Made by a program: the position numbers and the translations under genes. Under the pieces are notes generated by a model. That model was given only the letters and a program-made list of their open reading frames with translations, was not told the DNA's origin and made no database searches. Below, one piece after another: positions 25,322-33,708 of a stretch of 64,000 nt of DNA (within the stretch, counting starts at the first letter, position 1; every line of letters begins with the position of its first letter). The stretch lies in the NCBI RefSeq assembly GCF_002941025.1, contig NZ_PTJS01000001.1:5275472-5339471 (forward strand), in the 5' to 3' direction. The stretch is from Streptomyces sp. QL37. Lineage in GTDB: Bacteria; Actinomycetota; Actinomycetes; Streptomycetales; Streptomycetaceae.

Positions 25322-25924
25322 ATGCGCGATGAAGACCTCCGCGAGAACGGGACATCCGCGGACAGCAGGAGCCACGCCGTGGACGAACTGTTGGCGCTGC
25401 CACTGGACTTCGAGGCGTTCGTCCTCAGTCACCAGCAGTTCTTCCACGCGTACGCGGAGATCCACTGCGGCACGAGGTCCACAGCCGAAAGCATCGTCCA
25501 CGAGGTCTTCCTGGAGATCCACGCCGTCTGGGACGGGCTGCTCCAGGAGGACGAACTGGAACGACGCACGCTCGCGGTGCTGCACCGCCATGTCACCCGG
25601 CGCCTCGCGCGGGAGGGCCGGGACCCCGCCTACATCATCAACGGGCAGATCGAACGGGACCTCCGGGTGCTGCGGGGTGAACTCGAACTCGCCGAGAGCC
25701 GTATCGGTCTCTACGAAGCGATATCGGAACTGCCGGTCCGGCAGTACACGGTGGTCGTCCTGCGCTACCTGCTGGGCTATCCGACCAGCCGGATCGCACG
25801 CTTCATGAGCCTGGACGACCGCACCGTGAATTACCACTGCCGCAGGGCGAAGGAGCGCCTGGGGAGAAAGCTGGGACTGCCCGTACGTACGCGGGCCAAG
25901 CAGGGAGATGAGGGAGGACAGTGA
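25322..25924 (+). CDS. Sigma-70-like (ECF-type) protein
   Basis: A 200-residue protein with the architecture of an ECF sigma factor: region-2-like segment (about 30-90, FVLSHQQFFHAYAEIHCGTR and ESIVHEVFLEIHAVWD) and region-4-like segment (about 135-185, ISELPVRQYTVVVLRYLLGY, SRIARFMSLDDRTVNYHCRR and KERLGRKLG). The region-2 -10 recognition part is diverged from standard ECFs, so it may be a specialised group. GGAGG lies five bases upstream of ATG 25322. Its stop overlaps the next gene (GTGA), which may be its regulator. Confidence 0.82.
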   Translation: MRDEDLRENGTSADSRSHAVDELLALPLDFEAFVLSHQQFFHAYAEIHCGTRSTAESIVHEVFLEIHAVWDGLLQEDELERRTLAVLHRHVTRRLAREGRDPAYIINGQIERDLRVLRGELELAESRIGLYEAISELPVRQYTVVVLRYLLGYPTSRIARFMSLDDRTVNYHCRRAKERLGRKLGLPVRTRAKQGDEGGQ

Positions 25925-26583
25925 CCGCAGCGACCAGCGCCACGATCGACGGTGCCCTGGAACGGGCACGCGTCACCGTCACGGACCCCGCAGGATTCGA
26001 CGTGGGTGCCGCACTGCGCCGGCTCGCCGCCGACGCGGGCCGGTCCGCACCGGCGACCGACACCGCCAGGGCCGCGCAGGCAGGGCACCGGCTGATCACG
26101 GTCTGCCGGTGGATGATCAACGCCCCCGACGCGGCGGGGCACATCGACAAACTCGCCGTCCCGCTGCCGGACACCACGTTCGATGTCGAAGGCGCCGCCG
26201 TCTTCGCGTGCCTCCTGCGTCTGACGGGACATCCGAACAGCGCCCAGTTCTGGTGGCAGCTCTCGGCCGGAGCCGGGCACCGCGTCTCCGCGTACTGCCT
26301 GCACCTGCATCACCTCTCCCTCGGGGAGAGCCGCGAAGCCGCCCACTGGCGGCATGAGGTCACCGACTCCCGACCCGGCACCGAAAGCATCGACGACGTC
26401 CTCCTGGGATGCCTGGAGACGGTCGCCACGTACGTACGGAAGAACGGTTCGGACGCCAGCACGCCCCCCACCGGGCTGCTGGAGATGGAGGTGGACCGGC
26501 TCGCCGGCGACGGCAGCAGCCCCATACTCAGCCGCCCGGACCGCCGACTGGCTGATCACCTGCGCGATTTCACGAGCCGCTGA
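25921..26583 (+). CDS. Unknown protein coupled to sigma-like gene
   Basis: A 220-residue soluble protein of unknown function. The start GTG overlaps the sigma-like stop. A helical pattern with GAALRRLAADAGRS, HRLITVCRWMINAPDAAGHI and an EGAAVFACLLRLTGHPNSAQFW segment is reminiscent of tetratricopeptide-like helical folds. No membrane segment is seen, so it is not a classical transmembrane anti-sigma factor. Coupling to the sigma-like gene suggests a cofactor or regulator role. A 9-base repeat array follows its stop. Confidence 0.7.
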   Translation: MTAATSATIDGALERARVTVTDPAGFDVGAALRRLAADAGRSAPATDTARAAQAGHRLITVCRWMINAPDAAGHIDKLAVPLPDTTFDVEGAAVFACLLRLTGHPNSAQFWWQLSAGAGHRVSAYCLHLHHLSLGESREAAHWRHEVTDSRPGTESIDDVLLGCLETVATYVRKNGSDASTPPTGLLEMEVDRLAGDGSSPILSRPDRRLADHLRDFTSR

Positions 26584-26585
26584 AC

Positions 26586-26666
26586 GTCCGCAACGCCCGC
26601 GACATCCGCAACCTCCGCAACGCCCGCAACGCCCGCAACGCCCGCGACATCCGCAACGCCCGCACC
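26586..26666 (+). repeat. Nine tandem 9-bp units (minisatellite)
   Basis: Nine consecutive copies of a 9-base unit close to GCCCGCAAC, varying at positions 1, 2 and 7. It starts three bases after a stop codon. If read in frame it would give a tripeptide repeat of the R-N/D-x type, but no start codon opens it. Confidence 0.85.
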
Positions 26667-26682
26667 CACCCCGCACCGGACA

Positions 26683-26728
26683 GAAGGGAGCTCTCCCGGG
26701 CGCCGACTCGCCCTGGAGGGCTCCCTTC
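26683..26728 (+). terminator. Extended hairpin downstream of the repeat
   Basis: Outer arms GAAGGGAGC (26683-26691) and complement (26720-26728), with an inner stem GGGCG/CGCCC. It could end the sigma-like operon, or lie in the leader of the following small gene. Confidence 0.5.
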
Positions 26729-26748
26729 CTCATGCCTGGAGGACCGAC

Positions 26749-26931
26749 ATGCACCGTGTGACCACAACCCCGCCCGCACCCCGGACGACCTGTACCCGAA
26801 CCAGCCGCATACGGCGATGGGCCCAGTCCCAGCGCAGGGCGGCGGCAGGCCACTTCGTACGCGGGCTGTGCTACGGCGCGGGGCTGCTCACCGCGAGCCT
26901 CGCCGGGCTCCTGCTCCAGCAGTACCTCTGA
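26749..26931 (+). CDS. Small single-span membrane protein
   Basis: A 60-residue protein: Arg/Thr-rich N-terminal half followed by one hydrophobic helix near the end (GLCYGAGLLTASLAGLLLQQ). CTGGAGGACC precedes the ATG with good spacing, which supports real translation. I do not recognise the family. It lies in the same direction as the sigma-like pair and may be transcribed with them. Confidence 0.6.
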   Translation: MHRVTTTPPAPRTTCTRTSRIRRWAQSQRRAAAGHFVRGLCYGAGLLTASLAGLLLQQYL

Positions 26932-27025
26932 AGTGGGCCCCGTCCGGTGGCGGCGGCAATCGGTCCCCCGCGGCTGCTCTGCGGAGCGGATTGTCCTGGC
27001 CGAGTACAGAGGTCATGATCGCGGG

Positions 27026-27400
27026 ATGACTGAGGAGACGGTTGTCGAGAAGACCTGGCGGCTCATGCTGGAGGGGCATCCCACGGCGCGACGGGGAGAG
27101 CCCGCAGTCATGGAGGCCGCCTACGCCGAACCGCGGCTGCGGGCCCTGTTCCCGTTTCCGAGCCACGGAGCGCTCACCTTTCACCGCAACACGCAGTTCC
27201 CATGGAGCAACGACCTGCCGTTCATCGTGGGCGACGCGCAATCATGCATCGTGTACGCGCCCCTGGGTGCGTCGCCGCGCGTCTTGGGCGAGTCACTCAC
27301 ACCGAACGAGGCGGCCGCGTTGGTGGTGGCCCACCTGCCGCACGACTGCGGGCCCGCCTTCGAGGGGCCGTGGCCCCCAGCGGAGAGCTCCACGGCCTGA
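27026..27400 (+). CDS. DUF6193-like protein
   Basis: A 124-residue soluble protein with WRLMLEGHPTARRGEPAVME, AEPRLRALFPFPSHGALTFH and PWSNDLPFIVGD, ending PHDCGPAFEGPWP. The pattern fits the Streptomyces DUF6193 family (typically about 120-140 residues), of unknown function. Assignment is from memory and should be confirmed by profile search. No strong ribosome-binding site is seen at ATG 27026. Confidence 0.65.
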   Translation: MTEETVVEKTWRLMLEGHPTARRGEPAVMEAAYAEPRLRALFPFPSHGALTFHRNTQFPWSNDLPFIVGDAQSCIVYAPLGASPRVLGESLTPNEAAALVVAHLPHDCGPAFEGPWPPAESSTA

Positions 27401-27564
27401 ACCCAGCCGCCGCCCCGGTCAAACCTGGCTGGGAGGCGCCCCTCGCGGTCTTCCCCTCGCTGCTTCGGCGGGCAACGTAGGTACCGGTGATCGGATCAGG
27501 ACCTTGATGTGATGCGCATCGCGATCCGGGTACGACGGCCCCGGGTATGCGCGATCATGACCGG

Positions 27565-28544
27565 ATGAACTCCCGCTTCCTTGGAATAGCCGATCTGGTC
27601 GAAGTCCCTTCCGTGGCCGTCGTGGTCGACGTCATGCGCGCCTACACCGTGGCGGCCTGGGCCTTCGCCCAGGGGGCGGAGAAGATCGTTCTCGCCGGGT
27701 CGCTCGACGAGGCCCTGGCGCTCAAGGCCCGCCACCCGGACTGGGTGGCCCTCAAGGACGGTCCGGCCGCACCCGGCTTCGACGCGGTCAACTCGCCCGG
27801 CCTGCTGCGGTCCATGGACCTCGGCGGACAGACCGTCGTGCAGAAGACCACGGCAGGCACGGTCGGCGCCCTCGCGGTCAAAGAGGCGTCGCTCGTGCTG
27901 TGCGCCGGCTTCGTCGTGGCGGAGGCGACGGCTCAGCTCCTGCGGACGAGGAAGAGCGACAGCGTGACGTACGTGGTCACCGGCGAGGACGGGCAGGCCG
28001 ACGAAGACCTGGCGTGTGCCCAGTACATCGCCCGGAGGGTCACCGAGGCCGGGACGGACGCCGCCGAGTACGTCCGCCGCGCCGCCGAGTCGCGCGCCGC
28101 CGCCGAACTGGCCGACGGGGTGCGCCAAGGAGTCCACCCCGATGACGTCGCGCTCTGTCTGGAGGTCGACCGGTTCCCCTTCGCCATGGTGGCGGCCTCG
28201 GAAGGCCCCCTCATGGTCCTGCGCCCGCATCCCGTGCCTTCGCCGACCGGAGAAGGCACGGGATGCGGGCGCAGGACCATGAGGGGGCCTTCCGAGGCCG
28301 CCACCATGGCGAAGGGGAACCGGTCGACCTCCAGACAGAGCGCGACGTCATCGGGGTGGACTCCTTGGCGCACCCCGTCGGCCAGTTCGGCGGCGGGGTG
28401 CGCCAAGGAGTCCACCCCGATGACGTCGCGCTCTGTCTGGAGGTCGACCGGTTCCCCTTCGCCATGGTGGCGGCCTCGGAAGGCCCCCTCATGGTCCTGC
28501 GCCCGCATCCCGTGCCTTCGCCGACCGGAGAAGGCACGGCCTGA
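27565..28544 (+). CDS. ComB-like 2-phosphosulfolactate phosphatase, 3' end disturbed
   Basis: A protein of the 2-phosphosulfolactate phosphatase (ComB) family. [20 protein letters not shown] and [20 protein letters not shown] with [20 protein letters not shown] are typical. The gene is normal up to 28261; there a 278-base insert (inverted copy plus direct copy of its own 3' end) changes the reading frame. As assembled, the open frame runs into the inverted copy. If 28262-28539 is removed, the reading frame ends at the TGA 28542-28544, giving 233 residues ending PSPTGEGTA. The activity in Streptomyces is unclear since coenzyme M is not made; the family may act on another phosphoester. Confidence 0.75.
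28097..28396. repeat. Perfect 145-bp inverted repeat inside ComB-like gene
   Basis: Positions 28097-28241 are repeated inverted at 28252-28396 with a 10-base loop. The core is a hairpin made from CCGTGCCTTC and GAAGGCACGG within the end of the gene. The right arm has no coding role. Confidence 0.93.
28394..28539 (+). repeat. Direct copy of the ComB-like 3' end
   Basis: Identical to 28116-28261 (offset 278). It begins at a shared CGGGGTG at the end of the inverted arm and continues to the natural stop. This is the copy that carries the true 3' end of the gene. Confidence 0.9.
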
Positions 28545-28631
28545 CCGCTGCGCGCCGACCCGGACACGGGCGGGCAGTGGGCCACGAAAAAGGCCGTGGA
28601 CCGCGGAAGGTCCCGCCTCTATGGTGGTCCG

Positions 28632-29066
28632 ATGCCGTCGATCAAGCAGGTACAGATCACCTTCGACTGCGCGGAACCCGAGCGCGTCGCCCGCTTCTGG
28701 TGCGAGGTGCTGGGTTACGTCGTACCGCCGCCCCCGGAGGGGTTCGCGACGTGGGACGAGTACGACCGCACGCTGCCGGCCGAGCGCCAGGGGGCAGGGT
28801 TCGTCTGCATGGATCCCACGGGTGTGGGTCCCCGCATGTACTTCCAGCGCGTCCCCGAAGGCAAGGTCGTCAAGAACCGGGTGCACCTCGACGTCCGGGT
28901 GGGCACCGGGCTCGTGGGCGAAGAGCGGGTGGCCGCACTCGAGGCGGAGTGCGCACGCCTGATCCCGCTCGGCGCCACGCGCGTACGCCTGCTGACCGCC
29001 GACGAGTACAACGAGTCGTGCCTCTGGATGGAGGACATCGAGAACAACGAGTTCTGCCTCGACTGA
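28632..29066 (+). CDS. VOC family (glyoxalase-like) protein
   Basis: A 144-residue vicinal-oxygen-chelate protein of the glyoxalase-like type. [20 protein letters not shown] begins the first beta-alpha-beta-beta-beta module ([17 protein letters not shown]), and NRVHLDVRV opens the second, with the C-terminal [11 protein letters not shown] providing the usual metal-site Glu position. The reaction cannot be assigned. The start is ATG 28632. The gene is complete, but its 3' half (from 28782) is repeated in inverted form up to 29465. Confidence 0.85.
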   Translation: MPSIKQVQITFDCAEPERVARFWCEVLGYVVPPPPEGFATWDEYDRTLPAERQGAGFVCMDPTGVGPRMYFQRVPEGKVVKNRVHLDVRVGTGLVGEERVAALEAECARLIPLGATRVRLLTADEYNESCLWMEDIENNEFCLD

Positions 29067-29465
29067 CGCAAATGCGAGGGTCGATGGGGAGTTGTGGACG
29101 AGTGGGCGTCGTTTATGTCCCAATTGGGACATAAACGACGCCCACTCGTCCACAACTCCCCATCGACCCTCGCATTTGCGTCAGTCGAGGCAGAACTCGT
29201 TGTTCTCGATGTCCTCCATCCAGAGGCACGACTCGTTGTACTCGTCGGCGGTCAGCAGGCGTACGCGCGTGGCGCCGAGCGGGATCAGGCGTGCGCACTC
29301 CGCCTCGAGTGCGGCCACCCGCTCTTCGCCCACGAGCCCGGTGCCCACCCGGACGTCGAGGTGCACCCGGTTCTTGACGACCTTGCCTTCGGGGACGCGC
29401 TGGAAGTACATGCGGGGACCCACACCCGTGGGATCCATGCAGACGAACCCTGCCCCCTGGCGCTC
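28782..29465. repeat. Perfect 684-bp palindrome with no loop
   Basis: Arms 28782-29123 and 29124-29465 (342 bp each) mirror exactly around the centre of GTCCCAATTGGGAC. The left arm is the 3' half of the VOC gene and its trailer; the right arm is an antisense copy. A loop-free palindrome of this size would be very unstable in a living chromosome, so an assembly origin is likely. Confidence 0.93.
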
Positions 29466-29645
29466 TCCTCGCCCGCGAGGCGCACGTCCTGGGTGTCCTT
29501 GCGGGTCGCCCCGAGTCCGATGCCGGCGCCCGCCACCACGACCCCCGTCATCCGCGTCCCCTTCCCCGCGTTGAGGCGGATGGCGAACGGGACGTCCTTC
29601 GAGTCGACGCCCGCCACCACGACCCCCGTCATCCGCGTCCCCTTC
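29455..29645. repeat. Mosaic of short direct copies joining the palindrome to the lipoprotein gene
   Basis: 29455-29534 matches 29701-29780 (offset 246) and 29528-29564 matches 29609-29645 (offset 81). The joins share short sequences (CCCTGGCGCTC, then GCCCGCC). As a result the 3' end of the leftward lipoprotein gene is scrambled, and some original sequence may be missing here. Confidence 0.85.
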
Positions 29646-30085
29646 GCCGGGGTCGACTCCTCGCCCGTGGACGTGAACTCGTAGTCGATCCTGCGTGCGT
29701 CCCTGGCGCTCTCCTCGCCCGCGAGGCGCACGTCCTGGGTGTCCTTGCGGGTCGCCCCGAGTCCGATGCCGGCGCCCGCCGCCGCGGCGGCCTCACCGGC
29801 GTCGCCCACGCCGGTGGCGAAGTCCAGCTGGACGGAGACCATGCCGGTGCGCAGCCCGTTCTCCTCCTTGAGCGCGACCGCGGCGTTGGCCTTGCCGCGC
29901 TCGGCCGCCGGCTGGGGGGCGTACCCGTCGTCCTCCGGGTAGCCGACGGACACGCTCTTCGTGTCGAGCGTGGCCCAGCCGTCCGGGACCGCGGCGGGCT
30001 CCGTGCCGCCGCAACCGCCGAGCAGCGTCAGCGCGAGGGTCGCGGTGACGGCCGCACCGAGCGTCCTGGACTTCGTCAACGTCAT
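29565..30085 (-). CDS. Lipoprotein, 3' end scrambled
   Basis: A secreted lipoprotein beginning MTLTKSRTLGAAVTATLALT with lipobox LLGGCGG (Cys about residue 25), followed by a soluble domain with WATLDTKSVSVGYPEDDGY, QLDFATGVGDAG and FTSTGEES. The natural chain can be followed to about residue 173 (VPFAIRLNAG); after that the sequence repeats itself and runs into the antisense VOC copy, so the real C-terminus is not visible. GAAGAGG precedes the ATG. It starts 18 bases after the pilin-fusion gene (30103-32076) and is probably in its operon, so it may be part of the same surface system. Confidence 0.75.
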
Positions 30086-30102
30086 CGCCTCTTCGTCTGT
30101 GT

Positions 30103-32076
30103 TCACTGCGCGCAGTAGCTGTACGGAAGATACGTCCGCTTGTCGCCCCGGGGAGCGCCGAGGAACCGCGCGTCCGTCAGCGTCTCCTTCTTGTGCTCGT
30201 CGGAGATCGAGAAGCCGAGGCTCATGCCGAGTGACACCTCGAAGCCGAACTCCTGGGCGTCCGACTCGCCGTTGTACCGCATCGTGCTGGACAGCCCGTC
30301 CTGGTACATCAGCTGCTCGAAGGGGTCGGTCCCGGCGGGCTTCTCCTGCAGGGAGTGGTCGCCGAACATGTACTCGAACGGGGCGGTGTTGTTGCCGGAG
30401 CCGTCGAGCCACTCCTCGGCGATGGAGCGCTTGGCCTCGGTGATCTTGTCGGTCTCCTTGCCGAAGACGACCGAGTTCGTCCGCACCTCGACGCCCGTCT
30501 CCCCGGACGAGTCGGTGACGCTGCCCTTGCCGCCGCGCTTGTCCTTGCCCTTCTGGCCGTTGTCGCCGCCCACCTCGCCCTTGTCGGACGTCGAGGTCTT
30601 CTCCACGGTCTGGGTCATGTCGATCCGGACGATCTTCCCGGACTCCTGGTCGCGGGTGACGGTGAGGGCCCCGGTCCGGGTGTCCTTGGCGCCCGCGGTG
30701 GTGCCCAGCGGGCCCGCGGTGCCGCCCACCTTGCCCTCGATCTCCAGCTTGGCGGTGTAGGTGTACGACTCGTTGCCGTTGACGTCGTCCTTGGTGATCG
30801 TCACGTCCGGCGAGATCTTGGCCTTGCCGCCCAGCTTGGCTCCGAGCCTCGTGTCGTCGCCCGCCTTGATGGAGAGGCCGCCGTCCGCGTACAGGTTGAT
30901 GCCGAGGGTCGAGTACGAGATCTTCTTGTCGCCGATCTTCTTCTCGATGTCCTCTTTCTTGTCGGCCCACTTCATGCCCGAGTACCAGCCGCCGCCGTAG
31001 CCGCCGCTGTGCTTCATCGAGGTCTCCCACATCTTCATCTCCTCGATGTCGTCCCTCATCCTCTGGGCGTCCGCCTCGCTCTTGAACACCCAGGTGTCAC
31101 CGTTGGTGATCTTGATGCCGCCGCCGATGTCGATGTCCGCCTTGCCCAGGCTGCCGAGCTTCACGCCCGGGGTGCTGCCGCTGAGGCCGGCCGACGCGGC
31201 GTCGGTGAAGGTCATGTGGACGAGCTTGTCGTTCTCGTCGACCTTTCCGTCCTCGTTCACGTCGGTGTTGGCCTGGGAGACCTTCTGCTGGAAGCCGTAC
31301 TCCTCGCCCCACTCGAACCAGCCGATCTTCACCTTGCCGCCGGCGGTGTCGGAGATGTTCGAGATCTGGCAGAGCTTGGGTTCGTAGTCGGCGTCGGTCT
31401 TCGGCTTCGCCGTGCCGTCCCCACCCGGCGTGCAGCCCTGGCCGTCCCCGGTGAGTGTGCTGATGGCGCAGCGGATGCCCGCCCCGATCCGGCCCCCGAG
31501 CCCGGCCAGGGCGAGCGCGGCGACCAGTGCGACGACGAGCACGATGACGCCGAGGTACTCGGTGGCCGTGGCGCCGCTGTCGCGCCAGTCGTACGAACGC
31601 CCGTACGCCGACGGGGGCGCGGTCCGGTCGTCGAGGAGCCGGTCCAGGGCCAGCCCGACGGCGGCGCCGGTGACCATGGCCACGGCCGGCATCAGGAGGC
31701 CCTCGTTCCCCACGACGTCCCACGCCACCGCGTAGCCGTACGCGAGCCCGGCGACGGGCACGGCGAGCGCGCCGAGGAGGCGGAGGGGACGGGATTCCCG
31801 GTGGGGGGCGGGGAGGGCGCGGGCGGCTGCCAGGACCGTCAGGACGGTCACGAGGACGCCGGGCAGGTGCAGCAGGGCCAGGCGCCAGCCGAACAGTTCC
31901 AGCCGTTCGTCGGTGGCGAGGGTCTCCACGAGCGCCCGCGTCATCAGGAACCCGGCGAAGACGTAGACGAGGGCGCCGGCCGCCCAGCTGCGGCTCAGGG
32001 AGAGCAGCCTGCCGCTGCGTCGTCCGGTGACGCCCGGCGGTATGTGGCCCGCGCTCCTGTCTCCCCAGCCGCTCAC
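30103..32076 (-). CDS. Membrane protein fused to Flp-pilin-like segment and large exodomain
   Basis: A 657-residue protein of unknown function. Four hydrophobic helices (about residues 31-52, 64-86, 98-120, 128-148) are followed by a class III prepilin-like motif GATATEYLGVIVLVVALVAA (about 168-187), a pilin-like tail IGAGIRCAISTLTG, then about 440 residues of Lys/Asp-rich, beta-type exodomain. The exodomain contains an EF-hand-like loop DVNEDGKVDENDK (Asp at 1, 5, 9, 12), suggesting calcium binding. Start GTG 32076 has GAGAGGGTGG upstream, and the promoter carries the GGGCCC dyad shared with the Flp pilin. It may be processed by the prepilin peptidase and displayed on or exported by the Tad system; that is inference. 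Confidence 0.85.
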   Translation of the reverse strand: MSGWGDRSAGHIPPGVTGRRSGRLLSLSRSWAAGALVYVFAGFLMTRALVETLATDERLELFGWRLALLHLPGVLVTVLTVLAAARALPAPHRESRPLRLLGALAVPVAGLAYGYAVAWDVVGNEGLLMPAVAMVTGAAVGLALDRLLDDRTAPPSAYGRSYDWRDSGATATEYLGVIVLVVALVAALALAGLGGRIGAGIRCAISTLTGDGQGCTPGGDGTAKPKTDADYEPKLCQISNISDTAGGKVKIGWFEWGEEYGFQQKVSQANTDVNEDGKVDENDKLVHMTFTDAASAGLSGSTPGVKLGSLGKADIDIGGGIKITNGDTWVFKSEADAQRMRDDIEEMKMWETSMKHSGGYGGGWYSGMKWADKKEDIEKKIGDKKISYSTLGINLYADGGLSIKAGDDTRLGAKLGGKAKISPDVTITKDDVNGNESYTYTAKLEIEGKVGGTAGPLGTTAGAKDTRTGALTVTRDQESGKIVRIDMTQTVEKTSTSDKGEVGGDNGQKGKDKRGGKGSVTDSSGETGVEVRTNSVVFGKETDKITEAKRSIAEEWLDGSGNNTAPFEYMFGDHSLQEKPAGTDPFEQLMYQDGLSSTMRYNGESDAQEFGFEVSLGMSLGFSISDEHKKETLTDARFLGAPRGDKRTYLPYSYCAQ

Positions 32077-32121
32077 GGTCCACCCTCTCGCCGGCACCTG
32101 CCCTGTTGTCCCTGAGGGGCG

Positions 32122-32178
32122 AATGTACGGCGGGGAATCGTGCCTGACCTGGGCCCCAGGCCCCAAAGGCGGGCCCAA
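32122..32178 (-). promoter_or_regulatory. GGGCCC-dyad promoter of the pilin-fusion gene
   Basis: On the minus strand the boxes read TTGGGCCC, then TTTGGGGCC-TG-GGGCCCA, followed 28 nt later by the end of a TACATT -10 box (32127-32122). This is the same arrangement as at the Flp promoter. The start codon lies about 40 bases beyond the likely transcription start. Confidence 0.7.
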
Positions 32179-32234
32179 TTACGGGTCGGGGCCGTCAGGG
32201 CGGCAGGGCACCGGGATCACGGCCGCGGAGCGGC

Positions 32235-33497
32235 TCAGGCGGGAAGGGAACCGGCGCGGCGGAGGCGGCCGTTGAGCGCGAGGTGCGCGGCGACGCCGAA
32301 CACCAGCCCCCAGAAGGCGGAGCCGATGCCGAACAGGGTCACTCCCGAGGCCGTGGCCAGAAAAGTGATCAGTGCGGCCTCCCGGTCCCTCTCCTCGCGT
32401 ACGGCGCCCGTCAGCCCGCCGGACAGCGCGCCGAGGAGCGCGACGCCCGCGAGGGCGGCCACCAGTTCCTTCGGCAGCCCCGCGAAGAACGCAACGAGGG
32501 TCGAGCCGAACGCGCCGACCGCCAGGTACACCGCGCCGCAGGCCACTCCCGCCACGTAGCGGCGCCGGGGGTCGCGGTGGGCCTCGGGCCCCGTGCAGAT
32601 CGCGGCGGTGATGGCCGCGAGGTTCACCGCGTGGGAGCCGAAGGGGGCGAGCACGGCCGAGACCAGGCCGGTGGAACCGACCAGGAGGCGGTCGTCCGGG
32701 CGGTACCCGGAAGCGGAGAGCACGCCGACGCCCGGCGCGTTCTGGGAGGCCAGCGTCGCCAGGGTCAGCGGGACGGCGATGCCGACCAGCGAGGCCACGG
32801 AGAGCGCGGGCGTGGTGAACACCGGCTGCACCAGCCCGACATGGTCCAGCCGGACGTGCAGCTTCGCGCTCGCGGCGCTGCACGCCACACCGGCGACCAG
32901 CGCCAGGAGGACGGCGTACCGGGGGAGCCACCGCTTGCCCAGCAGATAGGCGAGGAGGACGGATCCCGCGATGACCGGGGTGTGCTCCAGCGACGTGAAC
33001 ACATCCGCGCCGAAGGAGAAGAGGATGCCCGCGAGCATGGCGGAGACGACCGCGCCGGGCACCAGCCGCATCAGCCGACCGAAGACACCGGTCACCCCGA
33101 TCAGGGCGATCACGACACCGGACACCACGAAGGCGCCGATCACCTCGTCGTATGCGTACGAGCCGATGCTGGTGACCAGGAGCGCGGCGCCCGGGGTGGA
33201 CCAGGCCGTGATCACCGGCATGCGGGTGCGAAGGCTGAGGGCGATGCAGGTCAGCCCGCTGCCGATCGAGATCGCCCAGATCCACGAACCGGTCTGCCCG
33301 GCGTCCAGATGTCCCGCGCGGGCGGCGGAGAGCACGATGACCAGCGGGCCGGAGTAGGAGACGACGACCGCGACGACGCCGGCGAGCACGGCGGACAGGG
33401 AGAGATCGCGGACCAGCCGTGGGCGCTCGGAGGGCGCACCGGACGGAGGCTGCTCCGTATGTTCCTCCGCCGTCGGTACCGATGAACCGGCCGTCAT
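32235..33497 (-). CDS. BenE-family benzoate/H+ symporter-like transporter
   Basis: A 420-residue membrane protein with about 12 hydrophobic helices, of the benzoate:H+ symporter (BenE) family. Marks include VSYSGPLVIVLSAARAG near the N-terminus, RMPVITAWSTPGAALLV (about 92-108), QNAPGVGVLSASGY (about 245-258) and PFGSHAVNLAAITAAICTGP (about 282-301), which match the family's conserved loops. An aromatic acid is the likely substrate. Start ATG 33497; GAAGGGCGAC lies upstream. It sits between two pilus-linked genes but has no GGGCCC box of its own. Confidence 0.85.
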   Translation of the reverse strand: MTAGSSVPTAEEHTEQPPSGAPSERPRLVRDLSLSAVLAGVVAVVVSYSGPLVIVLSAARAGHLDAGQTGSWIWAISIGSGLTCIALSLRTRMPVITAWSTPGAALLVTSIGSYAYDEVIGAFVVSGVVIALIGVTGVFGRLMRLVPGAVVSAMLAGILFSFGADVFTSLEHTPVIAGSVLLAYLLGKRWLPRYAVLLALVAGVACSAASAKLHVRLDHVGLVQPVFTTPALSVASLVGIAVPLTLATLASQNAPGVGVLSASGYRPDDRLLVGSTGLVSAVLAPFGSHAVNLAAITAAICTGPEAHRDPRRRYVAGVACGAVYLAVGAFGSTLVAFFAGLPKELVAALAGVALLGALSGGLTGAVREERDREAALITFLATASGVTLFGIGSAFWGLVFGVAAHLALNGRLRRAGSLPA

Positions 33498-33655
33498 CCG
33501 CTGTCGCCCTTCTTCCGCGCCGTCCCGTGCCCGCTGTGCACGGGCCGGGGCCCGTACAGGTCGTACGGACGCTCGAAACCCAAGCACGGCGCGCCGTGCC
33601 CGCTTCACCGGGTCCGGCACGCGAGACGGGGGAGGGCGGCCCTTTGGGCGCGGGT

Positions 33656-33701
33656 TTGGGCCCGCGGGCCCAAGACCGTTGCCCCGTCCGGTGGTTAGCG
33701 T
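33656..33701 (+). promoter_or_regulatory. GGGCCC-dyad promoter of the HINT-toxin gene
   Basis: The perfect 18-bp palindrome TTGGGCCCGCGGGCCCAA (33656-33673) is followed, with 29 nt to its end, by a TAGCGT -10 box (33696-33701). The ATG lies 7 bases after the -10 box, so the mRNA is probably leaderless. Confidence 0.75.
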
Positions 33702-33708
33702 CACGGGT

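Noticed and set aside
26884..26960. Single GGGCCC near 26937 as a further regulon site
   Set aside because: No second box and no matching -10 spacing.
27401..27546. Possible tRNA or RNA gene in the gap before the ComB-like gene
   Set aside because: No cloverleaf or T-loop motif could be found.
27565..28962. A long open frame continuing from the ComB-like gene into the inverted copy
   Set aside because: The second half is an antisense copy of the gene and then runs out of frame through the VOC gene; it is a product of the duplication, not a real fusion.
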